Positions 1 to 10,969 of a stretch of DNA of 64,000 bases are shown here, piece by piece. Positions within the stretch are counted from its first letter, which is position 1. Each line of letters opens with the position of its first letter. The stretch comes from Symsagittifera roscoffensis. Lineage: Eukaryota; Xenacoelomorpha; Acoela; Convolutidae. The stretch is from contig NC_087070.1 in assembly GCF_963678635.1 (NCBI RefSeq), forward strand, positions 8,962,539 through 9,026,538, written 5' to 3'. The notes under the pieces are model-generated. The model was given only the letters and a program-made list of their open reading frames with translations, ran no database searches and was not told the origin of the DNA. Both the position numbers and the translations under genes were made by a program.

Positions 1-99
1 GATCCAATATTCCGAACAATACGAGAACTAGCCGGTATTGGAAGAAGAACTCGAAAAAGAGGCGACGTACTACTAGGAAGAAACAACGAATCGATTTAA
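1..99 (+). pseudogene. Arg-rich open frame entering from the window edge
   Basis: Frame 1 is open from the first base to a TAA at 97-99 (32 codons). It is rich in Arg and Gly, with a GIGRRTRKRGD stretch. No family is recognised. It shares the A/C-rich composition of the Gypsy-type element that follows, so it is probably the end of a retroelement reading frame whose start lies outside the window. A chance open frame is the alternative. Confidence 0.25.
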
Positions 100-240
100 T
101 GATTGTACGACCAAAATCAAATCAAACTTTTGTATTTAGAATACTTCTAGCAGTATATTTAAATTTTCAATTTCTGACTTAAATTTTGCTGAAAAAGAAA
201 ATTAAGTTTTCACAGGAATTGACAATCAAACATACAATTT

Positions 241-418
241 TTCCAAAATTTAATCGCAAGTTTAATCGAAAAAGGAGATAGTCCATGCACAAAAGAAAAT
301 CCCAATGTAAAAATAAAAAGACAACTTCTTGACCATTATCTCAAAGGCATATGTAGTCTCACATCACAATATGGAATCTACACAGTAGAAATCAGTTCAC
401 CAAACGCATTTCATGACA
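241..418 (+). repeat. Upstream copy of a diverged ~175-bp duplication
   Basis: This segment matches 966-1147 over nearly its full length with scattered substitutions, for example a shared GAAAAAGGAGATAGTCCATG core and a shared ACTTCTTGA..ATCTCAAAGG block. Both copies encode the same peptide start (VKIKRQLL). It ends soon after in TAA here, while the downstream copy continues into the Gag-like frame. It could be a duplicated 5' end of gag or the remnant of a second element. Confidence 0.8.
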
Positions 419-965
419 TTATAAATCACTAACCCCAGTATTGCATCCATCAAGGAGTTAAGGAAACAAACAAATAATTATATTACACACATGTTTATTT
501 AACGACGAAAGATACGACCTCGTAATCATACCACAGACAATCAGTAGGATACATAAGAACAAAAAGACAAACACAAAGGAAAATTATTATCAAAGAAAAA
601 CAAAGTATTAGAAAAAGATTTTCAAAACGAAGAAAAGCAGTCTCAGAATCAGAAACAACCGCAATACAAGAAATTCACAATTTAAAAGACTGAATAAACA
701 AAAACCAACTAAATGATGATCAAATATATTCCACTGATTCAGAAACCACGTCACCAGCATCTATAAAAAGGAAACGCAGAATAAAAAATTGTTACACAAA
801 CAAACCAGTACGTCTGTACAATTGGAATCAACCAGTAAGACACATTGAAAATTACACGCTAACAGTAATACAATACAAAAATGATTCGAAATGAAGAAAA
901 CCTAGAAGATTCAGCAATCCCATTTTTAATACATCCACAAGCTGAAGCTCGAGGACAGGTACAAT

Positions 966-1147
966 TTTGCAAAAAAATTTATTCAAAAATTTATTCGAAA
1001 AAGGAGATAGTCCATGCACAAAAAATTTCCCGATGTAAAAATAAAAAGACAACTTCTTGAACACTATCTCAAAGGCATATGTAGTCTAACTTCACAATAT
1101 TGAATCTATACAAAGGAAATCAGTTCACCAAATGCATTTCATGACAA
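966..1147 (+). repeat. Downstream copy of a diverged ~175-bp duplication
   Basis: Partner of 241-418. In this copy the frame runs on into the Gag-like region but has a TGA near 1102 where the other copy has GGA. Spacing between the copies is about 730 bases. Confidence 0.8.
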
Positions 1148-1827
1148 ACATCTCATTCAAACTGATGACGTAGATATTGAATTTTCCAAATTTTTTACAG
1201 GATACATAAGAAATATGCAACATCAAAACTTACAAATAGCAAACTCAATATTCACAAATGATGTATTTTCACTTATCTATAATTATTTATCTATATTAGA
1301 ATTGAAAAAACCTCAAGGCGATTCATCAACTCAAACATCTCGACATACAACCGTACGACAAGAAATATATATTGTTGAATGCAATCCGTGAAAATCTAAC
1401 TGGTAAGGACATAACATAACATGTTAAACACGATTTACAAAAAATCTTAGCATGGTTCAAAATCGATTATTTTATTCATAATATTGATCTTATAGCAGTA
1501 GCAAGAAGAAATTTTAGACCACAAAATACAGATGACGAAACCATATTATCAGAACAAACAGATTATGTTTGGGACCCTGAATGGTCTCATGAATTATTTA
1601 AAATTATACCAACAGATATATCAAGCCAAGCAATTAGCACAATCTCCATTCACAAAGACTATGTTAGAGTTTACCCACTTACAATTGATGCAACACCTCT
1701 AAACTATAATTCATTATTCCCTGAAAGAGCCGGAAATAAAAGTTTAAACTCCATTTTTATAATTCAAGACAACTTAAAACGAACAAGAAATCCTACCAAC
1801 AAGATATACAAACTCCATCACATTTAG
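1034..1827 (+). pseudogene. Gag N-terminal half, Gypsy-type (broken)
   Basis: From 1034 a coding-like frame runs to a TGA near 1391, with one internal TGA near 1102. It is followed by an ATG-less open frame of 135 codons (1420-1824, TAG at 1825-1827). Composition and position, just upstream of the capsid-like and zinc-knuckle segments, suggest the N-terminal part of Gag. There is no recognisable domain motif. The second frame has Trp/Asp-rich segments (YVWDPEWSHELF) that look like real protein. It has no start codon, so it is easily missed by ORF searches. Assignment to gag is by position only. Confidence 0.5.
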
Positions 1828-2040
1828 TAAATGAAGAAGTAGTTAAAACAAAAACAACAACAGAAGAACAACCAAGCATTTCACCTGTTCAACCCAATTT
1901 TACAACTCCAAAACTAAAAAACCCAACATTACAACAATCAATTTCACAACCCACGTTAGAACCCTCTGTTGCTCAAAAACTTTCACAAATGGATTACCAA
2001 ACGTTTCAACCAGTAACAAAACCGTCATAGAAGCAAAAAA
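1828..2040 (+). pseudogene. Thr/Gln/Pro-rich Gag linker remnant
   Basis: Translation in a frame shifted from the preceding one gives a Glu/Thr/Gln/Pro-rich stretch (EEQPSISPVQPNF and following) ending at a TAG near 2028. Low-complexity linkers of this kind are common between Gag domains. There is no specific motif. Confidence 0.35.
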
Positions 2041-2262
2041 TATTACATAGAAATAATTCTGCAGAACACAATTAACTATGTAAAAAGATCAAAAACAACG
2101 AAAACTTCTAATATGAATACTCTGAACTGCTCATACTCACAAAATCAAAATATATCACACAGAAATAATTATGCAGAACACAAATAACTTTGTAAAAAGA
2201 TCAAAAACAAAATCTTCTAATACGAATACTCTGAACTACTCATATTCACAAAGTCAAAATAT
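2041..2262 (+). repeat. Two-unit ~112-bp tandem duplication inside the gag region
   Basis: Bases 2041-2150 and 2153-2262 share the motif TACATAGAAATAATTCTGCAGAACACAA..ACTNTGTAAAAAGATC and the downstream GAATACTCTGAACTNCTCAT. A few substitutions and a small indel separate the units. It is a local duplication within the decaying gag gene. Confidence 0.85.
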
Positions 2263-2659
2263 ACCTTAACCAACTTAAAACTCTGTAAATGTTAATGATC
2301 AACCACGATCTTCAGAAGATTAAAATGAAAGTTACCCTTTTTTCATTAAACCAAAAATAATATAAATAGATACCATATTAGAAAACAAAAAATAATTATT
2401 TTTTTCCATCAGATGATGAAGAATATTCTAATCAAAATCATCAACGATTTTATTCAAACCAAAGACCTCGTTCTTACAGTTTTGATCAACCAGATATTTT
2501 CGAACCATACACACGAGATGAACAAATACGACAACCTAGAAAAAATCCAACATCATACAATAAAATTTTTCAGCCCCAATACCCAGTCAAAACACAATCT
2601 TAGCTACCAACTCAAATGCATAACAAAACCCCGCTGCCATATTATTTAACACAACAACA

Positions 2660-3060
2660 AGAAATAACAAAAAGTCAATTTGCCATTTTTCTCAAATTCC
2701 AAATGCCGCAGAATCACTACAAATGACTATGAATTCATACCTAATGGGTGAATCACCAATATCGTCGAATAGGCCAATAATGGTATTTACAGGCACAGAT
2801 CCTGAATACTCTGTAGAAGATTATCTAAATGCAGTCACAACAAATTTAATTTTAAATATAGTACCTGAACCAGTAATTACGCCGCGTCATCAAAATTGGA
2901 TCCAAAGACGCACAGCTCTAATCCAAACAACACTTGACAGCGGAGCCCAAAAATGGTTTTCAATTTGACCTATAGAAACAAAATCAGATTGGAAAAGATT
3001 GACACAAGAATTCTCAAAAATGTTTGATTCTTAAAGAAACAAACAAAATCAGAGAGTTTT
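2660..3060 (+). pseudogene. Gag capsid-like segment, Gypsy-type
   Basis: The open frame at 2723-2968 encodes 81 residues beginning MTMNSYLMGES and including FTGTDPEYSVEDYLNAV, then IQRRTALIQTTLDSGAQKWF. The pattern 'F.G..(8-10)..FL..V', followed by a helix and 'A..WF', is the usual start of the retrotransposon Gag (capsid) domain. A TGA at 2966-2968 breaks the frame, but the same frame continues with 'DWKRLTQEFSKMFDS', the expected continuation, until a TAA. The rest of capsid down to 3460 is frameshifted and has several stops. Confidence 0.65.
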
Positions 3061-3459
3061 ATGCAAAAACTACCAAATGAAACATTTAAACCACTTGCAG
3101 TAGAACTGAATCATTAGTTCGAAAAGAATATTCACTTAATACCCATGATTATAAAAACACAAAAATGACAGAAATCTAAATGACGACTCTAACACCTCAA
3201 TTACAACATTTAGCAATAAAAAGGGATCATCACATCCTTCCTCAACCCGAGAACCACATTTAGACTTTAAGAAACTAGTAGGTAAGCTAGAACAAGCAGA
3301 AATCACTATGAAATTAGAAGAAACAAAAACCCTAAAGCTACAAAATGTCAACAATATCCAAACCACTACTTCACAAATGAACAAAATTCATGACTCCGAT
3401 ACAAAATTATCTAAAAAAGATCACTGAAAATCTAAACATCTACGAGAATAACACAAATT

Positions 3460-3693
3460 TTGAAGGTAAACCATCATTCAAAAATGGTGCAATTATTGCC
3501 GAAGATACGAACACAGCATTGCCGAATGCAGACAAAAAACAACAAGGGCATCAAAATAAACCTTAAAAATATAGAGATCCAAATAAATAACTTCATCAGT
3601 ACATATAGATACAAAAGATCATTTAGTAACAATAGATCAAACTATCAAAGATCAAAATACATTAACTATCAAAAAAGATCACGAGAAAATTAA
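3460..3693 (+). pseudogene. Nucleocapsid with CCHC zinc knuckle
   Basis: Codons at 3488-3529 spell C-N-Y-C-(4)-H-(4)-C, a perfect CX2CX4HX4C retroviral zinc knuckle in Gag nucleocapsid, which binds the genomic RNA. The knuckle lies in a different frame from the ATG-initiated open frame that overlaps it. Downstream is a basic, Asn/Arg/Tyr-rich tail typical of nucleocapsid. Only one knuckle is seen. Confidence 0.75.
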
Positions 3694-3799
3694 CAGAACA
3701 GAAATTCAAGTTACAATAACAGACAAAGAAACAACTACTCTCAATCTCCACATAAGAATAACACACAATATGAAAATTCACAACAAAATTGTAGAAGTA

Positions 3800-4188
3800 G
3801 TACACCTAAACATCAAAGGTAAATCAATCAAGTACAAACATTAGAAGAAACTCAACCAGACCCCCCGGTTTTGAAAATAATAAAAGCACTGAAATGAAGT
3901 TAAACCACATAAGTTGCGATTCCTCAGACAGTGAAAGTGACACAGACAATGCAATTTCAATTAACATGATACATGTTGAAAATCACTACGAACCTACTAT
4001 ATACGAACAATCATTACATTCCCATATCTATCAAAATTATGATCACTTCCTCTTAAAATACTATAAAAGAACAATAAGAAGTAACAAGACAATAGAAAAA
4101 ATAGCGGAAGGACTAACAGGAGAAAAACCCATTGAAAATTCAAGCACAAATAACATTTAACAAAGAAACTTAAAGAAAAGCATTTACC
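3800..4188 (+). pseudogene. Acidic Gag-Pol junction segment
   Basis: An 88-codon open frame (3894-4160) has a Ser/Asp/Glu-rich patch (DSSDSESDTD) followed by a more ordinary sequence, ending in TAA. It sits between the zinc knuckle and the protease. In this class of element that position is the spacer where Gag ends and the Pol frame begins. There is no domain match. Confidence 0.45.
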
Positions 4189-4189
4189 A

Positions 4190-4640
4190 AAAAAAAAGTT
4201 TGAACAATTCCACTCCTTTTAGAAAGTCCAAAATGCAAAGAAATTCAAACACCAGACATTGAAATTGATTTTTTAATAGATTCCGGGGCGGAATCAAACA
4301 TCATTAACATCTCCACTTGAAACGAAATAAATATTTTAGATCCAAAATCAATACTTTTCAAAACAACAAGCAGGCTCGCAACAGCACACTGATCAACCTT
4401 AACAAATTATGAAAAACTCAATTTTTTCTTGTTCCAACTCGAACAAGAGAACAGAATAAACTTTTAAGCAAACCATTCAAACAAAACTTCCATTCACAGA
4501 GATAAAACATAATATCATTGAAATTCCCTTTATTACTAAATACATACCAACTACAAACATTTTAAACAGCAGAATTCGTATTAAAGATAAATACACAAGA
4601 ATGAAAAACACAGCTTTAACATTTTTCAAAGAATAAACAA
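4190..4640 (+). pseudogene. Retroelement aspartic protease (broken)
   Basis: Codons 4279-4287 read Asp-Ser-Gly within IDFLIDSGAESNIIN, the catalytic signature of a retropepsin, which matures Gag and Pol. A TGA at 4318-4320 interrupts the frame ten codons further on, and more stops and at least one frameshift follow. The C-terminal flap region is recognisable up to about 4640 in mixed frames. Confidence 0.75.
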
Positions 4641-4780
4641 ACAACCACCATGTTTCGCCAAATTTTACCCTTTATACAATCAGGAACGATACACCTGAAA
4701 CCACTAGCAGGTTATTTTTTTAACTTCTCAATCAAAAATGTCACCAATACAAAAAAGAACAAAATAAACAACATCTCTAT

Positions 4781-5059
4781 ATGTCTGACCTTGATTTCAG
4801 ACCAATTCATAAATTATTCCGAGTAACAATTTCATCTATCAAAAAGGTGAAAAACTCAAACTCAGACATGATTTCCTTACATGTATATAACAATTCTCCG
4901 AATAAAATAACCCTACCTGTAGGACTTTTAGGTTATTGTGAAACTAACGCAACATTTTCTCCCACAAAGGAAGTAGCGTATAGAGTAAATAATTTTTTAC
5001 AACTATTAGATAAATGTCAATCAACAATTCTTGACGAAGAGACGAAGAATTATCTATAA
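4781..5059 (+). pseudogene. Protease-RT linker of Gypsy-type pol
   Basis: A 92-codon open frame (ATG at 4781, TAA at 5057-5059) includes LPVGLLGYCETNATF followed by a YRVNNFLQLLD segment. A 'LP.G.LGYCE' block just before the RT is a familiar feature of one group of animal Gypsy elements. It lies between the protease and the RT N-terminus, where it belongs in a Pol polyprotein, so the ATG is probably not a true start. Confidence 0.55.
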
Positions 5060-5159
5060 ATAATATAACAAGCAACGAAAAAAGAAACACAGACTGTTTC
5101 ACAATAACTTCTTACTTTGAACCAACCTTTCAAATAATAAAATACACGGAAGAATAACA

Positions 5160-6090
5160 AAAATTCTTAACAATGTTCAACTTGCAACACTCTCAGATAA
5201 CTGAAAAAGAATTTGAACAATTAGCTGATATACTATTGAAATACCCAAAAGCTTAACGCTACATCTAAATTTGATGTTGGAAAAATAAATTCACCACTTC
5301 ATTTGCCTCTAAAACCTGATGCAGTTTTCAAAAAACAACGAGCAAATAAAGTCTCAATTCACTTACAAGACAAAGTTAACTGATTATTTGACATAATAGA
5401 ACAATATGAAATCATTTCTCCTGTAAAAAAAGAAGAACAGCCAGAAGGTAACACATTTATAAACCCCACATTTTAGCAGACGGAGAATCATTAAAAATAG
5501 TTCTAGATGCAAGATACCTCAACTCACTCATTGATGAATCTAAATGTAATTGGCCTATTGAACCAATTCAAGTATCCCTCACAAAAATAAACGGTAACTA
5601 TTTCGGAACAGCAGATATGAATAGTACATACAATCAAATGCCGTTAGACGAACAATCACGACGATTAACACAATTCGTTATTGGAAATCATTAATACGAA
5701 TTCAATGGATTATTCTATGGAAATTCCACAGGACCAGCAGCATTCTCAGCATTCATGATTAAAATTTTCCGACCACTCAAACTCAATAAAAACGCAATCA
5801 CATTTGTAGACGATGTTTTTATGCAATCACAAACAAAAGATGAAATAATCATTGTCGTAGAAAAATATCATCACAGATTTTGAAAGCAGCCCCGGATAAA
5901 TCACATTTTTTCTAACACTTGTAAAATTTCCTGGACATATTATAGAAAGAAACACTACAACTTCATTAAAATCTCGCATAGATGCAATCCAAAAACTTCA
6001 ACAACCATCAAATTTAAAAAAATACAAGAATTTCTTGGAATATTAAACTTCTCAAGTAAATACGTATATATAATGCAGTTGTATTTAAGA
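5160..6090 (+). pseudogene. Reverse transcriptase, Ty3/Gypsy type (broken)
   Basis: This is the RNA-dependent DNA polymerase of the element. The N-terminal region carries the substrate-strand motifs (ISPVKKEEQPEG; LKIVLDARYLNSLID; FGTADMNSTYNQMPL). The catalytic box is V-D-D at codons 5806-5814 within ITFVDDVFMQSQ, and the thumb region has an EFLG motif near 6030. TGA near 5382 and TAA near 5693 interrupt otherwise conserved segments, and there are frameshifts near 5260, 5470 and 5880. All main RT motifs can be read, but only by changing frame. Confidence 0.85.
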
Positions 6091-6099
6091 CATTCCACA

Positions 6100-6531
6100 A
6101 CATCCTTAGACAACAGAATAATATTGAATGGACAACCGACATTATTACAATCTCATAATGGAACAAATAAAATGAACCTCATTTCCGCAAACTCTAGACT
6201 ATTCACTTAAGCCGAACTTAGACTCTCTACTCTTATGAGAGAATGCACAGGCATACTATATCCACTTACAGAATGTGAATTTTTAATACTTGGATCCAAA
6301 CTTCCAACAGTTATGTTTACAGATCATAAACCCATAATTTTTCTTTTTACACAAACATCAAACCCAAATCATAGAGTTTATAGATTTCAACTAAATTTAA
6401 TGAAGTTTCCGAACTTTCACATAGTTTGGACAGCAGGAAAAAATCTCGCACTACCCGATACTGTTAGTAGAAATACACCACCTGAAATATTAACAAGGAA
6501 AACAACAGTCGAAATACCACAAAAGGTTTAG
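6100..6531 (+). pseudogene. RNase H, C-terminal portion (N-terminal part missing)
   Basis: The open frame 6235-6531 (98 codons) contains FTDHKPIIFLF and, further on, NLMKFPNFHIVWTAGKNLALPD, the usual end of Gypsy RNase H with its D-T/A-(L)SR terminal motif (DTVSRN). The first catalytic Asp segment expected at the start of the domain cannot be found. Around 6120-6165 the sequence passes from the RT tether straight to the strand that follows that motif. TAA near 6208 precedes the frame. Confidence 0.75.
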
Positions 6532-6539
6532 TTTTTTCT

Positions 6540-6900
6540 TGGAAAAGGTTACAAAGTTTACAATTCAAATAGGCAGTAAAAACTGACATAGACCAATCAG
6601 AGATTAATAATCAACAACATTTTCCACTATATCTAGGTTGTCAAAACAATCACTACGAAGTAGATCTACTAGGAATTTCTACAATTAAACCAATACCATA
6701 TTCATCATGGATTAAAAACAATACACACCAAAAACCACCAAACAAAAGCCATAAACAACAGATCTATTCCCTTTAATAGAAAAAGAAAACCTGACTTATA
6801 TTATAAATTTATCAGGTCCACCAAATAATTACTCAAAGTGTACAATAAACCATGTTTTTAACCTGCTTGAACCTCTAGATACATTAGCTCTATCAAAAAT
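6540..6900 (+). pseudogene. RNase H-integrase spacer, stop-rich
   Basis: Coding-like fragments in alternating frames (for example QHFPLYLGCQNNHYEVDLL near 6620) connect RNase H to integrase. There are many stops and frameshifts. No separate gene is visible. Confidence 0.4.
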
Positions 6901-7980
6901 AGATATTGAAAAAATGTTCCTCCCAATAACAGAAAAAACAACGCTCGAATTTTTACGGAAACATCAAAATCTTGACCCAGTTAATAGACAACTAAATAAA
7001 AAAAAAGCAATGAAACAAGATTTTAAAGGACAAAGTCTATATTTCAATCACAGAATTTCATTTGATAATATAGGACCAATATCACCAACCTCAGAAGGAA
7101 ACTCATATGTAATGGTCATAGTCGACGCTTTTATACACTAAGTAGCACTTAACCCAGTACCCCATTGTAATGCTTCTTATGCCTTTACAACACTTTATGA
7201 ACAATGGATAGCGAAATTTGGATTATCCGAATCCTTGTTACAGACAAGGGCACTGAATTTATAAACAACGAAATTATCGCACTATGCCACTTATAAAATA
7301 TTAAACAGAAACCACGTGTATCTCATGCACCTTGGACTAATGGATTAGTCGAAGGCATGAACCGTTCATTACAAGAATATCTCGGGAATGACACACGATA
7401 TACTGTATGGTCAACAGATATAAAACTATTCCCATTTTCTTATAATTCTTAAATCACAACAACTTTAGCACTTTTCAATCAAAAACCACAAAAACCGATA
7501 ATGTGCACAGCAAATTCTTCAAAAAATACGCAAGGCTAATTTCAACTCAATAAATAATCAAAATGTTATAAAATACTACTACATACCCACGATGAAGATC
7601 ACTTTCATCATCCACAAATTTTAAAAATAGCTTCCGGTACACACACCGAATGGATTTTAATCAGGAATAAAAAACACATTGAAATTTATCAAAAAGTAAC
7701 AAAAAAATTATAACAAAGACAAAATATTAATTCTCAAATAAATTCTCGAATCACACCAGCTACAAACTTAAAAATTGGAACATACGTTTTGATTCCAATT
7801 TTTACAACACAAAAAGGAGTTTGTAAAAAATTACAACCACTCCGAAAAGGACCATATCAAACAATTGATAAACCCATTGATGCAACATACAAAATTATAG
7901 ACCTAAACAAAAAAAAGTTGTTCAACACCGAAACAATCTTTTACCTTATTATCCGAAAGAGTATGCTCTTCGCGAACTGA
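6880..7980 (+). pseudogene. Integrase, Gypsy type; zinc-binding domain deleted
   Basis: The catalytic Asp lies at 7064-7066 (FDNIGPI). The second Asp is at 7243-7245 (TDKGTEF) and the Glu at 7351-7353 (NGLVEGM), exactly 35 codons apart in one frame, as in DD35E integrases. One TAA (7297-7299) falls between them and a TAA near 7139 follows the first Asp region. The HHCC zinc finger that should precede the core is absent. The linker (MFLPITEKTTLE..) joins the core after only about 45 residues. The last open frame (7789-7980) is the C-terminal beta-barrel region, with a KKLQPLRKGPYQ motif. Confidence 0.8.
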
Positions 7981-8310
7981 CTCAATTATACTCCTTTACA
8001 AGACTCAAAGTTATTCAAAACAAATCCGATAACAAACAAAATCAAAGCACTGATATGATTTGTATCCAAAAACGACTAGAACAAAAAAAGAAAAAGAAAT
8101 TTAACAAACATCTAAAATTTAGATAAGAAAAGATAACTCAAACAGACGGAAAAAAATCAAAAATTAGAAGAAAAAATTCTACCACAAGATCAAAAAGAAA
8201 AATCTCCACATAGACAATCATGGCTATTTCAAAAGCAGCCACGAAAAGATTATAAAACGATCATTCCACAGTCTAAAACATTAAAGAAATTTGAATTTCA
8301 GAAAACACAT

Positions 8311-9284
8311 TGAATAACATTTTCACCTCTTTAATTATCTTTTAAACCTCCGTACCTTTTCTCAAAACTCATGCTGAAAAGCACTTGAACAAACTAGTTC
8401 AATTCCAACCAATAAGAAACTTTCCGAATCATCACATTATTTTTGACACGACTTCTTTAGCCGACAAACAATCACCTTCAAGCGTATCTCTAACTATAAC
8501 TAAAAGACCTCTAGGTCAGAAATAAGCAAACCGCTAAAAATCGACAGCTGAATTAAACAAATTCTCAATATTACAACCTTCCCTTATCAAGTAGAACAAA
8601 GATCAACAATATTGTCCTAACTTAGGCCTGAAAACTCCTTCAAGCAAAAATATTAAAATAGTCTAGAGAAAAAATGGACATGATCATTAAGCTTAAAGTA
8701 TGAATATCTCTTAGATACCCCCAATCATCCAATAAATAACAACAAAACTAGGAAGACTCTTAAGAGCCCTCAAAACTTTCCTTCACCAAAAATTGCCAAA
8801 ACCCAACCCACTTGTTAAAAAACTAATGAATAGTTCGACCACACTCGAATTTAGCCTCCAAAAATAAAAAGTAAATCGACGGAACGAATCATTTCTTCAA
8901 ATGCTTCTTTCACGAACAGTCAACCATTTTCAAGATATATTTTCAATTTTTTTTTCAATCATTTGATACCCTAGAATTATCCGATACCCTAGAATAATTC
9001 ATCCTCCTCCTGGTTTTTTTTTGCAATTGTTCATCATGTTTTACTCCCTAGCCCAAACCTACGTTATTTTTTCCAAAATCCTTGACCACCTCCTCAGGTA
9101 CGATTTTTCATTAACTATCTAAATGTTTCAACATCTGTTCAGCAGAACAGATGTTTTTCTTGTTTTTATAATATTTCTCACATTTCTGACATCCCTCATA
9201 ATGACAATATGCAAATGTTTGAAAAAGACTATCATAACTTTCGCATTAGCAACGACACTTTTAATCCTTTTCATCGAAGAATAA
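8311..9284 (+). pseudogene. env-like membrane protein relic downstream of integrase
   Basis: After the integrase the + strand encodes a broken Ser/Pro/Asn-rich region. At 9135-9284 there is a C-terminal segment with two strongly hydrophobic stretches separated by a short CKCLKK basic loop, ending in TAA at 9282-9284. A TAA at 9120-9122 lies just before it. Position after integrase plus a C-terminal membrane anchor suggests a third (env) gene as in errantiviruses, but no fusion-peptide or furin motif is visible. Treat the env call as tentative. Confidence 0.35.
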
Positions 9285-9479
9285 TACAAAAAACTAAACT
9301 TTTCTTCGTAAGTAAAAATTTTTACAACTTTTACAAAAATGCTAATCAATAACACCCACACCGATCACCACCAACAACACCCCAAGAACCTCCAACAACA
9401 CCAACAAATAGTCAAACAAGTAAACCCCAATCATCAACACGCATCTCTTTTCAAGACAATCCATATACATTTGGAGAAA

Positions 9480-10331
9480 GACACGCACAATTGTCCGAAA
9501 CATTAGAACCAGTAACTCGCCAAGCACCTCTATGCGAACCATCTTACGAACCAGTATATTATATATACCCCCTCTCCAACAAGATCTTAACAGAGCAAGA
9601 CTCCAGAGTCAAAATCAAAACACTCTCTAAAAAAACAGACAAAATATACATCCAAGACGAAATAGAAATTTGCAAACCCCTAAAGTTCAATTCAACATAC
9701 CTCCTTCACCAACATTAAATCCTATAGACTTTTCCGGTAGTGCAATTCAAAGTACTCCCCAGACCCCATCACAACAAAACACATCAAACATCCCATCAGA
9801 TTATTTAGGTTCAAAACGTACATCTGAACAAATTCGAGAAAATCCTTTTAGTCCCCCAGCTACTACAGAATATCTCCCATATTGAATGACACCAGTAATC
9901 ACTCAAAGTGAATCAAATTTTCTGAATGATCCGATAGACATTTCATCTGAAACAACTTTCTCACTACCAGAAACGTTTTCACTCCCATCAACCCCTTCTT
10001 TAGGTCAAATCTCACAAACACCATTTCCTCCAAATTTTCCTACAAATCTCGACGCTAGATATAGAGAAAACTCAACCAAAATCATACACCTACGATTAGA
10101 CTGGAATACATTCTTAACACCCCTCTTTTGTTTGTTCAACATCACGAAAGTAAGAGATTACACAATTGGGCATTAAACCGATTACAATACCGACAAGATA
10201 TCCACAAAGATATACAAGAACATAACATACAAATACTTACACAGGATAATCTGACACTAAAATTTGAAATCACAGTAAGACTAAATGATATAATTCACCA
10301 TCCCTTACCCCTAGCCCCCTCCCAAATATAA
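9480..10331 (+). pseudogene. Pro/Ser/Thr-rich open frames of unknown function
   Basis: Overlapping open frames at 9491-9718, 9670-9885, 9886-10176 and 10128-10331 give a protein-like reading when joined across frameshifts. A Pro/Ser-rich low-complexity region (PPSPTLNPIDFSG, SLPETFSLPSTPSLG) is followed by a Gln/His-rich helical stretch and ends in TAA. The frame at 9886 follows the TGA that ends the previous one, without a shift. No family is recognised. The layout resembles the 12333-12830 frame downstream (Pro/Ser-rich, then Gln/His-rich), so these may be related proteins or parts of one. Confidence 0.4.
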
Positions 10332-10435
10332 CAGCTCAATCTTTACCTCCCCCATTTAAACCACAGATACGATACATACACAAAAAAAATAATTGGATAT
10401 ATAACTTTATATAATTCATACTCAAGACTATCATA

Positions 10436-10960
10436 AATATGTATCTTCTAAAGATACTAATTTTCCGGACCCTTCTTTTTTTTATTTCTCAGATCCCGAT
10501 CAAAACAATCCTTCCCCCCGAACAGAACCCCAGGATTTTTTAGTCACACACTATGACTGTGAAGAAAATGAACAGAAAACTTTACATAAATACGCAAAAA
10601 ATCAAGTCACTCAATGCAAATCTGAACCACAATTAATAAAATCAACAAATTAGACAAAGTAATTTAGAAACATCCATCGTATAGAAACTAAATTGACACG
10701 TTTCCAAATATACCCAGAAATCGAACTAGCATGTAAATACACCAAACCACTTTACAAAACATAATATTCAGAAACTCCTGTCAAATACGAAGACGGTTCC
10801 GACAAGAACACAGGAAAATTATTGATACATCAAATGGCTACATCTCACTCAACCACATACAGACGAAAACTCATAAGTCCCAATAAAATTTCAAAAGAAA
10901 AACAGGGAGAATTGGTGGAAAGTTAAAACACAAGACACAGACAGTACACGCGCACAAGAA
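10436..10960 (+). pseudogene. Glycoprotein ectodomain N-terminal segment (broken)
   Basis: The translation near 10536 reads LVTHYDCEENEQ and continues through 'QVTQCKSEP'. A 'YDC...V..C' opening of the mature ectodomain recalls glycoproteins of chuviruses and of chuvirus-derived env genes in BEL/Pao elements. TAG near 10652 and several further stops break the frame before it reaches the longer open frame at 10877-11731. The family call is by pattern memory, with no search behind it. Confidence 0.4.
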
Positions 10961-10969
10961 CTATCACTA

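Larger units (their letters stand above)
1..9330 (+). mobile_element. Decayed Ty3/Gypsy-type retroelement, gag-pol-env order
   Basis: Translating the + strand gives, in order, Gag-like segments, a CCHC zinc knuckle, a DSG aspartic protease, a reverse transcriptase with a VDD box, the RNase H C-terminal part, an integrase with a D-35-E pair, and a hydrophobic env-like segment. RT-RNase H-integrase order is diagnostic of Ty3/Gypsy. The reading frames are cut by many TAA, TGA and TAG codons and by frameshifts, so the element is a pseudogene throughout. I could not find a convincing LTR pair, primer-binding site or polypurine tract, and the outer limits are approximate. The + strand is A-rich and G-poor (bases 5401-5460: 28 A, 14 T, 10 C, 8 G). 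Confidence 0.85.
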
